Positions 35,794-45,346 of a DNA stretch of 64,000 nucleotides are shown here, piece after piece. The translations under genes and the position numbers were made by a program. The notes under the pieces are model-generated. The model worked only from the letters and a program-made list of their open reading frames with translations. It was not told the DNA's origin and searched no databases. Each line of letters starts with the position of its first letter. Position 1 is the first letter of the stretch. This DNA is from CAVRCT01 sp963719645 (lineage in GTDB: Bacteria > Pseudomonadota > Gammaproteobacteria > DSM-16500), in assembly GCA_963719645.1 (NCBI GenBank), contig CAVRCT010000001.1, positions 62,001-126,000 on the forward strand, in the 5' to 3' direction.

Positions 35794-36871
35794 GTGCGTT
35801 CTCCAATTGTTCAACATATTCCGGTAAAAACAGCGTAAAAGTGGAACCTTGGCCTAACCGACTTTCAACGATGACTTCACCATGATGTTCTTTCATAATA
35901 GAATGTACCGTTGCCAAGCCCAGTCCCGTCCCTTTGCCCACTTCTTTGGTCGTATAAAAAGGTTCAAAAATCCGTTCAAGGGTCGCTTGATCCATACCAT
36001 GGCCCGTGTCTTTAATTTCAATAATACAGTAACCGCCTGCTGAAATGTTCGGAAATTGTTTCAGGATCGAATCCGTGGAGTCAATCCGGCGCAAATTAAT
36101 CGTGACCGACCCTTCACCATCCATCGCGTCCACGGCATTATTAATAATATTAACTAACACCTGATGCAATTGTGTTTGGTTGCCTAAAATCCTAGATTTC
36201 TTTTGCAAATCATTTAAGGTAATCGTCACGCTGGCGGGAATCGTTGGCCGCAATAGGCTTAATACCCCTTCAATGGTTTGTTGCAGGCAAATGGGGGAAA
36301 ATTCATGTTGCTGACGGCGGCTAAACGCCAAAATCCGCGCGATAAGTTCTTGACCCCGTTTGGAGGCTTCGAGCACTTTACCGAGGTTTTTATGCACCAG
36401 GCTATTCGTGGCCACATCGTCACGTGCCATTTCAACATAGCCAATAATGGCATATAACAAGTTATTAAAATCATGGGCGATCCCGCCCGCCAGAGTGCCA
36501 ATCGCTTGAAGCTTTTGACCTTGTAAAAGAGCTTTTTCAAGTTTTTGTTTGGTTTCCTCGGCATGAAGCCGCTCAGCAATTTCATTTTGAAAATGGGTGT
36601 TTAAAATGGCAAACGATTTTTTATGCTGGTGAGACAGTTGAATTAAGCGCACCGCAAGGCCCGCCAGGATGGAAAGGGAGAGACCAAATGCCAAGACTAA
36701 GGTATGCAATAAATTGTGTAAATTATTAGCAAAGTTAGTTATAATGGTCGCATTTTCAATAAACGTGATGCGCCAAACGCAAAAGGATAATAAGATTCCG
36801 ACCGCTGCGACCAGAAAAGGCAGGCAACGGCTTAGAATAGGCGGTTTTTCTTGAACGAGAGAGTTATCCAT
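35771..36871 (-). CDS. Membrane sensor histidine kinase
   Basis: 366 aa. Two helices (about residues 14-33 and 52-73) with a very short periplasmic loop, a coiled linker, HisKA GGIAHDFNNLLYAI, and an ATPase domain with NIINNAVDAM, IKDTGHGMD and GKGTGLGLATV. The IAHDFNNLL form is typical of kinases paired with isolated receivers. The short loop suggests sensing in the membrane or cytoplasm. It is divergent from smc. Confidence 0.9.
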   Translation of the reverse strand: MDNSLVQEKPPILSRCLPFLVAAVGILLSFCVWRITFIENATIITNFANNLHNLLHTLVLAFGLSLSILAGLAVRLIQLSHQHKKSFAILNTHFQNEIAERLHAEETKQKLEKALLQGQKLQAIGTLAGGIAHDFNNLLYAIIGYVEMARDDVATNSLVHKNLGKVLEASKRGQELIARILAFSRRQQHEFSPICLQQTIEGVLSLLRPTIPASVTITLNDLQKKSRILGNQTQLHQVLVNIINNAVDAMDGEGSVTINLRRIDSTDSILKQFPNISAGGYCIIEIKDTGHGMDQATLERIFEPFYTTKEVGKGTGLGLATVHSIMKEHHGEVIVESRLGQGSTFTLFLPEYVEQLENAHGKDFIS

Positions 36872-36899
36872 AAGCTATTAGTTTAATCAATTTAATCGA

Positions 36900-36928
36900 T
36901 TGAGGCTATAAACCAATTTCTATATACT
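36900..36928 (+). promoter_or_regulatory. Promoter of smc
   Basis: TTGAGG at 36900-36905, a 17-bp spacer and TATACT at 36923-36928, about 47 bp before the smc ATG. Confidence 0.55.
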
Positions 36929-36974
36929 CTTGTTTTTGAAATGGATATTCACCATTAATTAAAGTGTAGAGACT

Positions 36975-39900
36975 ATGCAACTAAAGAAAATTAAACTGTC
37001 AGGCTTTAAATCATTCGTTGATCCTACCACTGTACCGATTCCCAGTAATTTAGTCGCCGTTGTCGGCCCGAATGGGTGCGGAAAGTCTAATATTATTGAT
37101 GCCGTTTGCTGGGTCATGGGCGAGAGCTCGGCCAAGTATTTGCGCGGTGAATCGTTAACCGATGTGATTTTTAACGGTTCAACATCCCGTAAACCAGTAG
37201 GGCAAGCGTCCGTCGAATTAATTTTTGATAACCAAGATGGCAGCTTAGGCGGAGAATATGGCAGCTATGCCGAAATTTCAATTCGCCGCGTGATTAACCG
37301 CGACAGTGAATCCAGTTATTTTTTAAATGGAACACGTTGTCGTCGACGCGATGTGATTGATATTTTCTTAGGCACAGGATTGGGGCCGCGTAGTTACTCT
37401 ATCATCGGTCAAAATATGATTTCGCGCTTAATTGAGGCGAAACCGGATGACATGCGAACGTATTTAGAAGAAGCCGCGGGCATCTCAAAATACAAAGAAC
37501 GTCGCCGTGAAACAGAAAATCGGATCCAGCATACCAAAGAAAATTTAGACCGTTTAAACGATGTTCGCGCTGAACTCGAAAAGCAATTAAATTCCTTGCA
37601 ACGCCAAGCGAATGCAGCAGAGAAATACAAAGAATTAAAACAAGAGGAACGCATTTTGCGTGCCAAATGGCTAGCTGCGCAATGGCGTCATTTGGATGCC
37701 AAGTTGGTGCAATACACGCTGCAAATTCAGCAGCATGAAACGGGTTTGGAAGCGCATCAAGCGAGTTTAGGTGAAGCGAATTTAACGATCGAAAAACGCC
37801 GTGAAGATCAACATCTCTCAAATGAAGCGTTTCAAGAAGTGCAAAAACGTTTTTATGCCGTGGGGAATGAAATTGCTCGTATCGAACAAGATATTTTGCA
37901 TACGAAAGAACGTCAACGTCAATGGCAAACCGATGTTGAACAAGCGGGAAAAAATTGGCAAGAAGTTAAAGACAGCATTGAAGAAATTGAAGATGAAATG
38001 CAAGAATTGGCGCAAGAAATTGAAGAGCTTGAGCCACAAACACACGATGCCGCTGAAACGGCAACGCAGGCAGCGACCGCTTACCAGACAGCGGAACTTG
38101 CTGTGCAATCTTGGCAAAGTCGTTCGGATGAATTTAATCAGCATGCAGCAAGAACCACGCAAACCGCCGAAGTGGAACAAACTCGCATGACGCATTTAGA
38201 GCAGCGAATGAGTTCTATCAAGCAGCGACAAATGAAGTTAGAGCAAGACCAAGCGCGGATTGATTTTTCCCAATTGGAAAAAGAAATTGAGACATTCGTC
38301 GAACAGCTGGCAGAGTTTCGTGAATTATCGTCAGAGCATCAGCAACAATTAGCGGATGTGCGTCAGCAGCTCACCACGTTGCAACATCAACAACAACAGA
38401 CTGTCACCCAATTGGATCAAGTCCGAAATAATTTACAAAAAATGCGTGGTCAACAAGCGTCGCTGGAAGCGTTGCAACAAACTGCATTAGGTCAGCGTAA
38501 CCACGTTATTTCTGCGTGGTTGGCCAAACATCAATTGGATAAACTGCCGCGTTTAGCGCAAGAAGTGGAAGTGCAAGCCGGTTGGGAAGTGGCTGCCGAA
38601 AAAGTATTAGGCACACATCTACAAGCGATATGTGTTGACGATTTTGCACAGTCGTTAGATGCCATTCAAGAATTAACAGAAGGCAATGTTTGTTTATTTG
38701 CACCGCATGAGCAACGCAAAATAAGTGACACGAAAGCCACTTTATTGCTAGATAAAATCAAATCGGATTATTCCTTAACGTCATTATTAACTGGTATTTA
38801 TGCGGTGGATACGCTGCAAGAAGCGGTAGCGTTATGTCATTCGTTAGAATCTCATGAATCGGTTATTACCCGTGATGGGGTGTGGGTTAGCCCAGCTTGG
38901 TTGCGTGTGACGCGTGCAGAAGATCCCGCGGCCGGTGTTTTTCAGCGCGAACAAGAATTGAAACAATTAGCACAGCAAATAGCTGAGTTATCTGCGGCTG
39001 AGTCAGAATTATCAGAGCAACTCGAGCAAATTCGTGCCGATTTGCAAACGCTGGAAAGCAAGCGCGATGACTTGCAAAAATTAGCCAACCAATCACATGC
39101 CGACGTGGTGCAAGTGGAAGCGCAACAAAAAATGAAACAAACGCGGTTAATTGAATTGAAAAATTTGGCAGATAAATTACGTCAAGAGCAAGAAGAGAGT
39201 GCGGAACAATACAGTGAAGCGCACGAAGCGTTAGCCAGCGCAAAATCGATTTGGCAACAAGCCATGGCAGAATTGGAAACGTTGGCCGATCAACGTGATG
39301 AATTAGCGGCTGAACGCGATACATTGCGTGATGCGCAACACCAACATCGTCAAGCGATGCATGAAAGCAAAGAGTTAGTGCATCAATTAGAAATTCGTTT
39401 GCAAACAGCGAAATCGCAACAGGGCTCAACCAAGCAGTCTATTGCACGTATGCAAACCCAGTTAACTTCTTTGGCGGAACGCAAAGCACAATTGGCCAAC
39501 GAAGAATATGCAGGGACTCCGATTGCTGAACTAGAATCGACTTTATCGAATGGTTTGAGTCGACGCTTACAAATTGAAGATGAATTATCGAAAGCGCGAG
39601 CCATCATTGAAACCATTGAACAAGAAATTCGTCAGTTGGATGATCGTCGTCATAGTGAAGAACGAGAAATTGCCAAAATTCGCGACATGCTCGAAACCTC
39701 TCGATTAGAATCCCAGGGATTCAAAGTCAAATGCGAAACCTTGTTAGAGCAATTGACTGAGACGCATTTTACCTTAGAAGATATTTTGCGTGAGTTGCCG
39801 GAAGAAGTTTCTGCGGCGGAGTGTCAAGAGCAGTTAGAGCAAGTCACCCAACGGATTACGCGATTAGGCGCAATTAATTTAGTGGCGATTGAAGAGTATG

Positions 39901-40478
39901 CATCTTGTTCTGAGCGCAAAATATATTTAGATAAACAATATGCCGATTTACAAGAAGGTTTAACGACGCTGGAAAATGCGATTGCTAAAATTGATAAAGA
40001 AACACGCGCACGTTTCAAAGAAACATTTGATAAAGTGAATGATCGTTTCCAAGAATTGTTTCCGCAAATTTTTGGCGGTGGCCGAGCGTATATGGAGTTA
40101 ACCGGTGACAATTTATTAGATGCGGGTGTCACGGTGATGGCATGCCCTCCTGGCAAGCGCAATAGTACGATTCATTTACTGTCAGGCGGTGAGAAAGCCA
40201 TGACAGCGATTGCACTGGTGTTCTCGATTTTCCACTTAAATCCTGCACCGTTTTGCTTGTTGGATGAGGTTGACGCACCGTTAGACGATGCGAATATCGG
40301 TCGTTTCTGTCAATTAGTAAAAACCATGGCGGAACGAACGCAATTTATTTTTATTAGTCATAATAAATTGGCGATTGAAATGGGTGAACATTTAATGGGT
40401 GTGACCATGCATGAACCGGGTGTTTCTCGCTTGGTGAGTGTGAATGTGGAAGAGGCGGTTAATTTGGCGGGTGCTTAA
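36975..40478 (+). CDS. smc: Chromosome segregation ATPase SMC
   Basis: 1167 aa. Walker A GPNGCGKSNIIDAV in the head, two long coiled coils (about residues 165-500 and 650-1000), a hinge near 510-640, and the C-terminal head with signature LSGGEKAMTA and Walker B CLLDEVDAPLDD. SMC organises and separates chromosomes. The stop codon TAA is the first triplet shared with the repeat block beginning at 40472. smc-zipA-ligA order is found in other gammaproteobacteria. Confidence 0.95.
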   Translation: MQLKKIKLSGFKSFVDPTTVPIPSNLVAVVGPNGCGKSNIIDAVCWVMGESSAKYLRGESLTDVIFNGSTSRKPVGQASVELIFDNQDGSLGGEYGSYAEISIRRVINRDSESSYFLNGTRCRRRDVIDIFLGTGLGPRSYSIIGQNMISRLIEAKPDDMRTYLEEAAGISKYKERRRETENRIQHTKENLDRLNDVRAELEKQLNSLQRQANAAEKYKELKQEERILRAKWLAAQWRHLDAKLVQYTLQIQQHETGLEAHQASLGEANLTIEKRREDQHLSNEAFQEVQKRFYAVGNEIARIEQDILHTKERQRQWQTDVEQAGKNWQEVKDSIEEIEDEMQELAQEIEELEPQTHDAAETATQAATAYQTAELAVQSWQSRSDEFNQHAARTTQTAEVEQTRMTHLEQRMSSIKQRQMKLEQDQARIDFSQLEKEIETFVEQLAEFRELSSEHQQQLADVRQQLTTLQHQQQQTVTQLDQVRNNLQKMRGQQASLEALQQTALGQRNHVISAWLAKHQLDKLPRLAQEVEVQAGWEVAAEKVLGTHLQAICVDDFAQSLDAIQELTEGNVCLFAPHEQRKISDTKATLLLDKIKSDYSLTSLLTGIYAVDTLQEAVALCHSLESHESVITRDGVWVSPAWLRVTRAEDPAAGVFQREQELKQLAQQIAELSAAESELSEQLEQIRADLQTLESKRDDLQKLANQSHADVVQVEAQQKMKQTRLIELKNLADKLRQEQEESAEQYSEAHEALASAKSIWQQAMAELETLADQRDELAAERDTLRDAQHQHRQAMHESKELVHQLEIRLQTAKSQQGSTKQSIARMQTQLTSLAERKAQLANEEYAGTPIAELESTLSNGLSRRLQIEDELSKARAIIETIEQEIRQLDDRRHSEEREIAKIRDMLETSRLESQGFKVKCETLLEQLTETHFTLEDILRELPEEVSAAECQEQLEQVTQRITRLGAINLVAIEEYASCSERKIYLDKQYADLQEGLTTLENAIAKIDKETRARFKETFDKVNDRFQELFPQIFGGGRAYMELTGDNLLDAGVTVMACPPGKRNSTIHLLSGGEKAMTAIALVFSIFHLNPAPFCLLDEVDAPLDDANIGRFCQLVKTMAERTQFIFISHNKLAIEMGEHLMGVTMHEPGVSRLVSVNVEEAVNLAGA

Positions 40479-40860
40479 GAAAGGGCTTGTCATCTTGAGT
40501 GCTTAAGAAAGGGCTTGTCATCTTGAGTGCTTAAGAAAGGGCTTGTCATCCTGAGTGCTTAAGAAAGGGCTTGTCATCCTGAGTGCTTTTTGCTCCGAAG
40601 GATCCCCTTATTGTAGCAGAGAGATGCTTAGGAAATTCTTTAGCTAAGCCTCAGAAATTTGCGGGGGATCCTTCGGAGCGAAAAGCACTCAGGATGACAA
40701 GCCCTTTCTTAAGCGCTCAAGATGACAAGCTCTTTCTTAAGCACTCAAGATGACAAGCCCTTTCTTAAGCACTCAAGATGACAAGCTCTTTCTTAAGCAC
40801 TCAAGATGACAAGCCCTTTCTTAAGCACTCAAGATGACAAGCCCTTTCTCAGGCGCTTAG
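40472..40860. repeat. Inverted element D with 28-bp tandem arrays, copy 2
   Basis: This fills the gap 40479-40918. The left arm has four 28-bp units of the form GGGCTTGTCATCYTGAGTGC plus TTAAGAAA; the core GCTCCGAAGGATC … GATCCTTCGGAGC encloses ~60 bp similar to copy 1 (AGAGAGATGCTTA, TCTTTAGCTAAGCCTCAGA); the right arm has about six inverted units. Units are 28 bp here versus 27 bp at 25304 (CTTGTC against CTGTC). It separates smc from zipA. Confidence 0.9.
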
Positions 40861-40918
40861 TAGACCGCTCTTTGCTTAAAGCACAAAAGGACAAAGTAGT
40901 TAAGGAGTCAAAAAAAAT

Positions 40919-41596
40919 ATGGATAATTATTTACGTATAACAGTGTTGATCGCGATAGCACTGATTTTATTATTCCTGCTGTTTGCGAATAAAAAACACG
41001 TCTCTCAGTCAACGCGCGACACCGATGAAGAAATGCCGATGATTTTTTCAGATTTGAAAGATGATTTTGATCGTGAATTTTTAATGAAAACAGAGCCACA
41101 TTTTGAAGAAACGCAATCGTCATTTGCGTTAGATGAAAAACCTGACGATCTTTTTTTAACAAAGCCGACTGCATCCGTAAATCTGCCTACCTTACTGACA
41201 TTATCTGTCATGGCGAAACCCCGCAGCTCTTTTGCGTCTTATGATTTACTGCAAGCAATCTCCGCATCCGGTATGCAATTTGGTGCAATGAATATTTTTC
41301 ACTATTATCAAGAAAATGACGGTAGAAAAGAGACCCTGTTTAGTCTGGCCTCAGCCAATGAACCCGGCGAATTTGATTTAAACAAAATGGGTGAATTTTC
41401 CTGCACAGGCTTATTGTTATTTATGAAACTCGATCGAGTGGAAGAACCGCAGTTTGCTTTTCAAAAAATGTTAGAAGTGGCAGAGCAGTTAGCAGAAGAT
41501 TTGGACGGTGATATGAAAGCTGATCCTAGAACACCTTGGACAGATGAGATTTCGCGACAGTATCAAGAAAAAATAGCTGATCTAGAATCCGTATGA
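40919..41596 (+). CDS. zipA: Cell division protein ZipA
   Basis: 225 aa. An N-terminal membrane helix (residues ~5-23), a short acidic linker, then the FtsZ-binding ZipA C-terminal domain (LLTLSVMAKPRSSFASYDLLQAI here split as LLTLSVMAKPRSS and SYDLLQAI; FHYYQENDG; SLASANEPGEFDL). ZipA tethers FtsZ to the membrane. The linker is shorter than in E. coli (328 aa). AAGGAG lies 11 nt upstream. It overlaps ligA by four bases (ATGA). Confidence 0.88.
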   Translation: MDNYLRITVLIAIALILLFLLFANKKHVSQSTRDTDEEMPMIFSDLKDDFDREFLMKTEPHFEETQSSFALDEKPDDLFLTKPTASVNLPTLLTLSVMAKPRSSFASYDLLQAISASGMQFGAMNIFHYYQENDGRKETLFSLASANEPGEFDLNKMGEFSCTGLLLFMKLDRVEEPQFAFQKMLEVAEQLAEDLDGDMKADPRTPWTDEISRQYQEKIADLESV

Positions 41597-43614
41597 CAGA
41601 ATCCATTCAAAAAAAAATTGCTAAATTACGCGATGACATTCATCAGCATAATTTTTTATATTATGGTCTCGATGATCCTCGCATTTCAGATGCAGAATAT
41701 GATGCATTATTCAAAGAATTACAAACCTTAGAAAAAGCGCATCCTGAATGGATGACACCTGATTCACCGACCCAACGTGTGGGTGCGAAGCCTCTCAAAC
41801 AATTCACCGAAGTGCGACATGTGATTCCCATGTTGTCCTTAGACAATGCATTCGATGAAGAAGATATCATTGCATTTGATCAACGTGTGCGGGATAGATT
41901 ACATGCTCAGGATGAGATTGAGTATGCCTGCGAACCTAAAATGGATGGGTTAGCCGTCAGCATTCGTTATGAAAATGGGATATTAGTGCAAGCCTCTACC
42001 CGAGGAGATGGGGAAACCGGTGAAGATATTACCCAAAATATTCGCACGATTCGCACGGTGCCGTTAAAACTACAAGGCAAACACATTCCAAGTGTGCTCG
42101 AAGTCCGCGGTGAAGTGTATATGCCCAAAAAAGGATTTACCGACTTTAATGCAGAAGCGTTCAAGAAAGGCGAAAAAATGTTTGTCAATCCGCGTAATGC
42201 AGCGGCTGGCAGTTTGCGTCAGTTAGATTCACAGATCACGGCGCGACGACCGCTGGCATTTTTCTGTTACGGTGTGGGTGTTGTCGAGGGTGGTGAATTG
42301 CCCGCGACACACAGTGACATGCTGGATACGCTTAAAAACTGGGGAATTTGTGTGAATCCCGAATCGACTGTTGTGCAGGGCGCAGCAGGGTGTTTGCATT
42401 TTTATCATCAATTAGCGGAAAAACGGGCTAAATTACCCTATGAAATTGATGGGGTTGTTTATAAAGTGAATCAACTGGCCGCACAAACCAAATTAGGTTT
42501 TGTTTCACGCGCACCGCGTTGGGCTATTGCGCATAAATTTCCAGCCGAAGAAGTGCAAACAAAAATTGAAGCGGTAGAATTTCAAGTGGGTCGAACGGGT
42601 GCGATTACGCCGGTGGCGCGTTTGCAACCGGTGTTTGTTGGCGGTGTGACGATTAGCAATGCAACGTTGCATAATATGGATGAAGTGACACGCAAAGATA
42701 TTCATATTGGTGATACCGTGATTGTGCGCCGTGCAGGGGATGTGATTCCGGAAGTGGTGATGCCGATTATTAAATTACGGCCGAAAAATGCAGTTGCAAT
42801 TCATTTACCGAAAAATTGCCCTGTGTGTCATTCAAAAGTGGACGTCATCGAAGGTGAGGCGATTGCTCGTTGCAGTGGCGGACTTTTTTGTCCTGCGCAG
42901 CGGAAAGAAGCGATTAAACATTATGCGTCACGTCGTGCAATGAACATTGAAGGGTTGGGTGACAAGTTGGTGGAACAATTAGTCGATCAACAGTTGGTGA
43001 GTCATGTTGCGGAATTATATTCATTGACGTTGGCGCAATTGGCGGGTTTAGAACGAATGGCGGAAAAATCCGCGCAAAATATTTTGACGGAATTAGAGAA
43101 AAGTAAAAAAACCACGTTTGCACGTTTTCTTTATGCATTAGGCATTCGAGAAGTTGGAGAAGCGACGGCGAAGCAATTAGCGTTATCATACGGTGATTTG
43201 CCTGCTTTGATGGCAGCGGATGAGGAAGGTTTGCAGCGAGTACCGGATGTTGGTCCTGTGGTGGCGGAACATATTGCAGTATTTTTTTCGGAAAAACATA
43301 ATCGCGTTATTATTGAAAAATTGTTGCAAGCTGGGGTGCATTGGGAAAAGGTTCAGGTGAAAAAAGCGGGTTTGCCGTTGCACGGTAAGACGTTTGTCTT
43401 GACGGGAACGTTGCATGGATTGACACGCGATCAGGCAAAGGAAAGATTAGAAAATTTAGGCGCCAAAGTCGCGGGGAGTGTTTCTGCAAAAACATCTTAT
43501 GTGGTGGTTGGTGATGATGCGGGATCGAAGTTGACGAAGGCGCAGGAATTGGGTGTTGCGTTGATGGTTGAGGATGAGCTGTTGCGGTTGTTGGAGCAAA
43601 ATGAATTGGATTGA
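41593..43614 (+). CDS. ligA: NAD+-dependent DNA ligase
   Basis: 673 aa. The adenylated lysine is Lys116 in CEPKMDGLAVS. The NAD-binding Ia domain has YYGLDDPRISDAEYD; OB fold, zinc finger (CPVCHSKV … CSGGLFCP), HhH repeats and a C-terminal BRCT domain (GKTFVLTGTL … KTSYVVVGDDAGSKL here in separate parts) follow. It seals nicks in replication and repair. The stop is TGA just before the repeat array. Confidence 0.97.
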   Translation: MTESIQKKIAKLRDDIHQHNFLYYGLDDPRISDAEYDALFKELQTLEKAHPEWMTPDSPTQRVGAKPLKQFTEVRHVIPMLSLDNAFDEEDIIAFDQRVRDRLHAQDEIEYACEPKMDGLAVSIRYENGILVQASTRGDGETGEDITQNIRTIRTVPLKLQGKHIPSVLEVRGEVYMPKKGFTDFNAEAFKKGEKMFVNPRNAAAGSLRQLDSQITARRPLAFFCYGVGVVEGGELPATHSDMLDTLKNWGICVNPESTVVQGAAGCLHFYHQLAEKRAKLPYEIDGVVYKVNQLAAQTKLGFVSRAPRWAIAHKFPAEEVQTKIEAVEFQVGRTGAITPVARLQPVFVGGVTISNATLHNMDEVTRKDIHIGDTVIVRRAGDVIPEVVMPIIKLRPKNAVAIHLPKNCPVCHSKVDVIEGEAIARCSGGLFCPAQRKEAIKHYASRRAMNIEGLGDKLVEQLVDQQLVSHVAELYSLTLAQLAGLERMAEKSAQNILTELEKSKKTTFARFLYALGIREVGEATAKQLALSYGDLPALMAADEEGLQRVPDVGPVVAEHIAVFFSEKHNRVIIEKLLQAGVHWEKVQVKKAGLPLHGKTFVLTGTLHGLTRDQAKERLENLGAKVAGSVSAKTSYVVVGDDAGSKLTKAQELGVALMVEDELLRLLEQNELD

Positions 43615-43682
43615 TTTAAGCTGAAGTAGTTCTGACGTAGGCATCTAAAGAGTAAATATTTTTATACAAATCCCCCTTGTTC

Positions 43683-44835
43683 CTGACGGATCGACGCAAA
43701 TTCCACCCATGCGTCGTCCTGAAAAATCTTACGCCCAAATTATTTGACCGTAGTTATTGTAGTAGCGCGTAAGATTTATTCAGGATCCACGAACGAAGAG
43801 CTGATTCTGGAATTTATATAGATCGATGATACTCAAGTGGATCCTGAATAAATATTCCGTGCGAGTACTATCGCTACGGTTAAAGTTACGTTGACGTCAT
43901 ATTTTTCAGGACGACGCATGGGTGGAATTTCTGTCGATCCGACAGCTCGCAGGGCTTAGGTATTCCTGTCGATCCGACAGCTCGCAGGGTTTAGGTATTC
44001 CTCCACTGTGTCGTCCTGAAAAATCTTACGCCCAAATTATTTGACCGTAGTTATTGTAGTAGCGCGTAAGATTTATTCAGGATCCACGAACGAAGAGCTG
44101 ATTCTGGAATTTATATAGATCGATGATACTCAAGTGGATCCTGAATAAATATTCCGTGCGAGTACTATCGCTACGGTTAAAGTTACGTTGACGTCATATT
44201 TTTCAGGACGACGCATGGGTGGAATTTCTGTCGATCCGACAGCTCGCAGGGCTTAGGTATTCCTGTCGATCCGACAGCTCGCCGGGCTTAGGTATTCCTC
44301 CACTGTGTCGTCCTGAAAAATCTTACGCCCAAATTATTTGACCGTAGTTATTGTAGTAGCGCGTAAGATTTATTCAGGATCCACGAACGAAGAGCTGATT
44401 CTGGAATTTATATAGATCGATGATACTCAAGTGGATCCTGAATAAATATTCCGTGCGAGTACTATCGCTACGGTTAAAGTTACGTTGACGTCATATTTTT
44501 CAGGACGACGCATGGGTGGAATTTCTGTCGATCCGACAGCTCGCAGGGCTTAGGTATTCCTGTCGATCCGACAGCTCGCAGGGCTTAGGTATTCCTCCAC
44601 TGTGTCGTCCTGAAAAATCTTACGCCCAAATTATTTGACCGTAGTTATTGTAGTAGCGCGTAAGATTTATTCAGGATCCACGAACGAAGAGCTGATTCTG
44701 GAATTTATATAGATCGATGATACTCAAGTGGATCCTGAATAAATATTCCGTGCGAGTACTATCGCTACGGTTAAAGTACGTTGACGTCATATTTTTCAGG
44801 ACGACGCATGGGTGGAATTTGCGTCGATCCGGCAG
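43683..44835. repeat. Tandem array of element A, four 297-bp units
   Basis: A cores (TCGTCCTGAAAAATCTTACG at the left edge) begin at 43711, 44008, 44305 and 44602, period 297 bp. Between cores are two copies of a ~35-bp segment with TCGATCCGACAGCTCGC and AGGGCTTAGGTATTCCT. Array ends are CTGACGGATCGACGC and GCGTCGATCCGGCAG. Direct repeats CCCTTGTTC at 43674-43682 and 44836-44844 bracket the whole array. Confidence 0.9.
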
Positions 44836-44942
44836 CCCTTGTTCTCCCTTTTTCAAAGTGGGAGACCTTCTAAGCAGCTTTCACTGCTAAAACACAAAGC
44901 TGCTTAGAAAGCCTCCCCCTTTGAAAAAGGGGGAACAAGGGG

Positions 44943-45179
44943 CAATGGCACTAGCTTAAGAACTGTCGTCCCGGAATTTAGTAGCTCTTAACGAGCGCCT
45001 TTTGCTCGTTTAGAGCTACTTAATGTCCGGGATCCATCTTCAATTTATCGCCCTCTTGCTTTTAACTTATATGCTTTAAGCAAAATGGATCCCGGACATT
45101 AACTGGCGCTAAATTCGCAAAAAGCGCTCATTAAGCGCCAGTAAATTCCGGGACGACAGTTCTTAAGCTAGTGCCATTG
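44943..45179. mobile_element. Element B, copy 3 (237 bp, inverted)
   Basis: Reverse orientation of the copies at 17527, 34323 and 52330, same ends and length. Direct repeats GGAACAAGGGG at 44932-44942 and 45180-45190, the complement of the target used elsewhere. Confidence 0.88.
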
Positions 45180-45277
45180 GGAACAAGGGGGATTTGTATA
45201 AAAAGAAGAAGTTTTTATTCAATAATTCAACGTATTGCCAAAGAGGCTGAGGAATTCGAAACAGATGACACCACCCA

Positions 45278-45310
45278 CTTAAGCATCCCTTAAGGTAAAG
45301 CTTATACAAT
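45278..45310 (+). promoter_or_regulatory. PmrA-box-like repeat and -10 of the giant gene
   Basis: CTTAAG (45278-45283), five bases, CTTAAG (45289-45294), then TATACAAT (45303-45310). The known PmrA box is two (C/T)TTAA(G/T) hexamers separated by 5 bp. The box would cover the -35 position for a -10 at 45305-45310, as for activators of the OmpR family. The start codon is 36 bp downstream. PmrA control is inferred. Confidence 0.55.
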
Positions 45311-45346
45311 AAATCCTTTTTAATTAGAAGAACGAGGAAACATCAC

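Larger units (their letters stand above)
43659..45205. mobile_element. Element C, copy 4, with both arms interrupted
   Basis: This accounts for the gap 43615-45346 apart from the promoter region at its end. The left C arm is split at 43682 by the tandem A array and the right arm at 44942 by a B element. Between them the C centre (CCCTTGTTCTCCCTTTTTC … GAAAAAGGGGGAACAAGG) is intact. Confidence 0.85.

Noticed and set aside
37402..39429. Long frames antisense to smc
   Set aside because: They mirror the coiled-coil codon bias of smc and have no recognisable protein features.
44671..44856. Short open frame inside the A array, with similar frames at 30240-30470 and 30478-30804
   Set aside because: They come from translating the palindromic element and its copies; they have no ribosome-binding site and differ in frame and ends between copies.
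43659..45205. A complete insertion sequence or transposase gene in the repeat block
   Set aside because: No frame longer than short repeat-derived ones is present; all elements here are non-coding palindromes.
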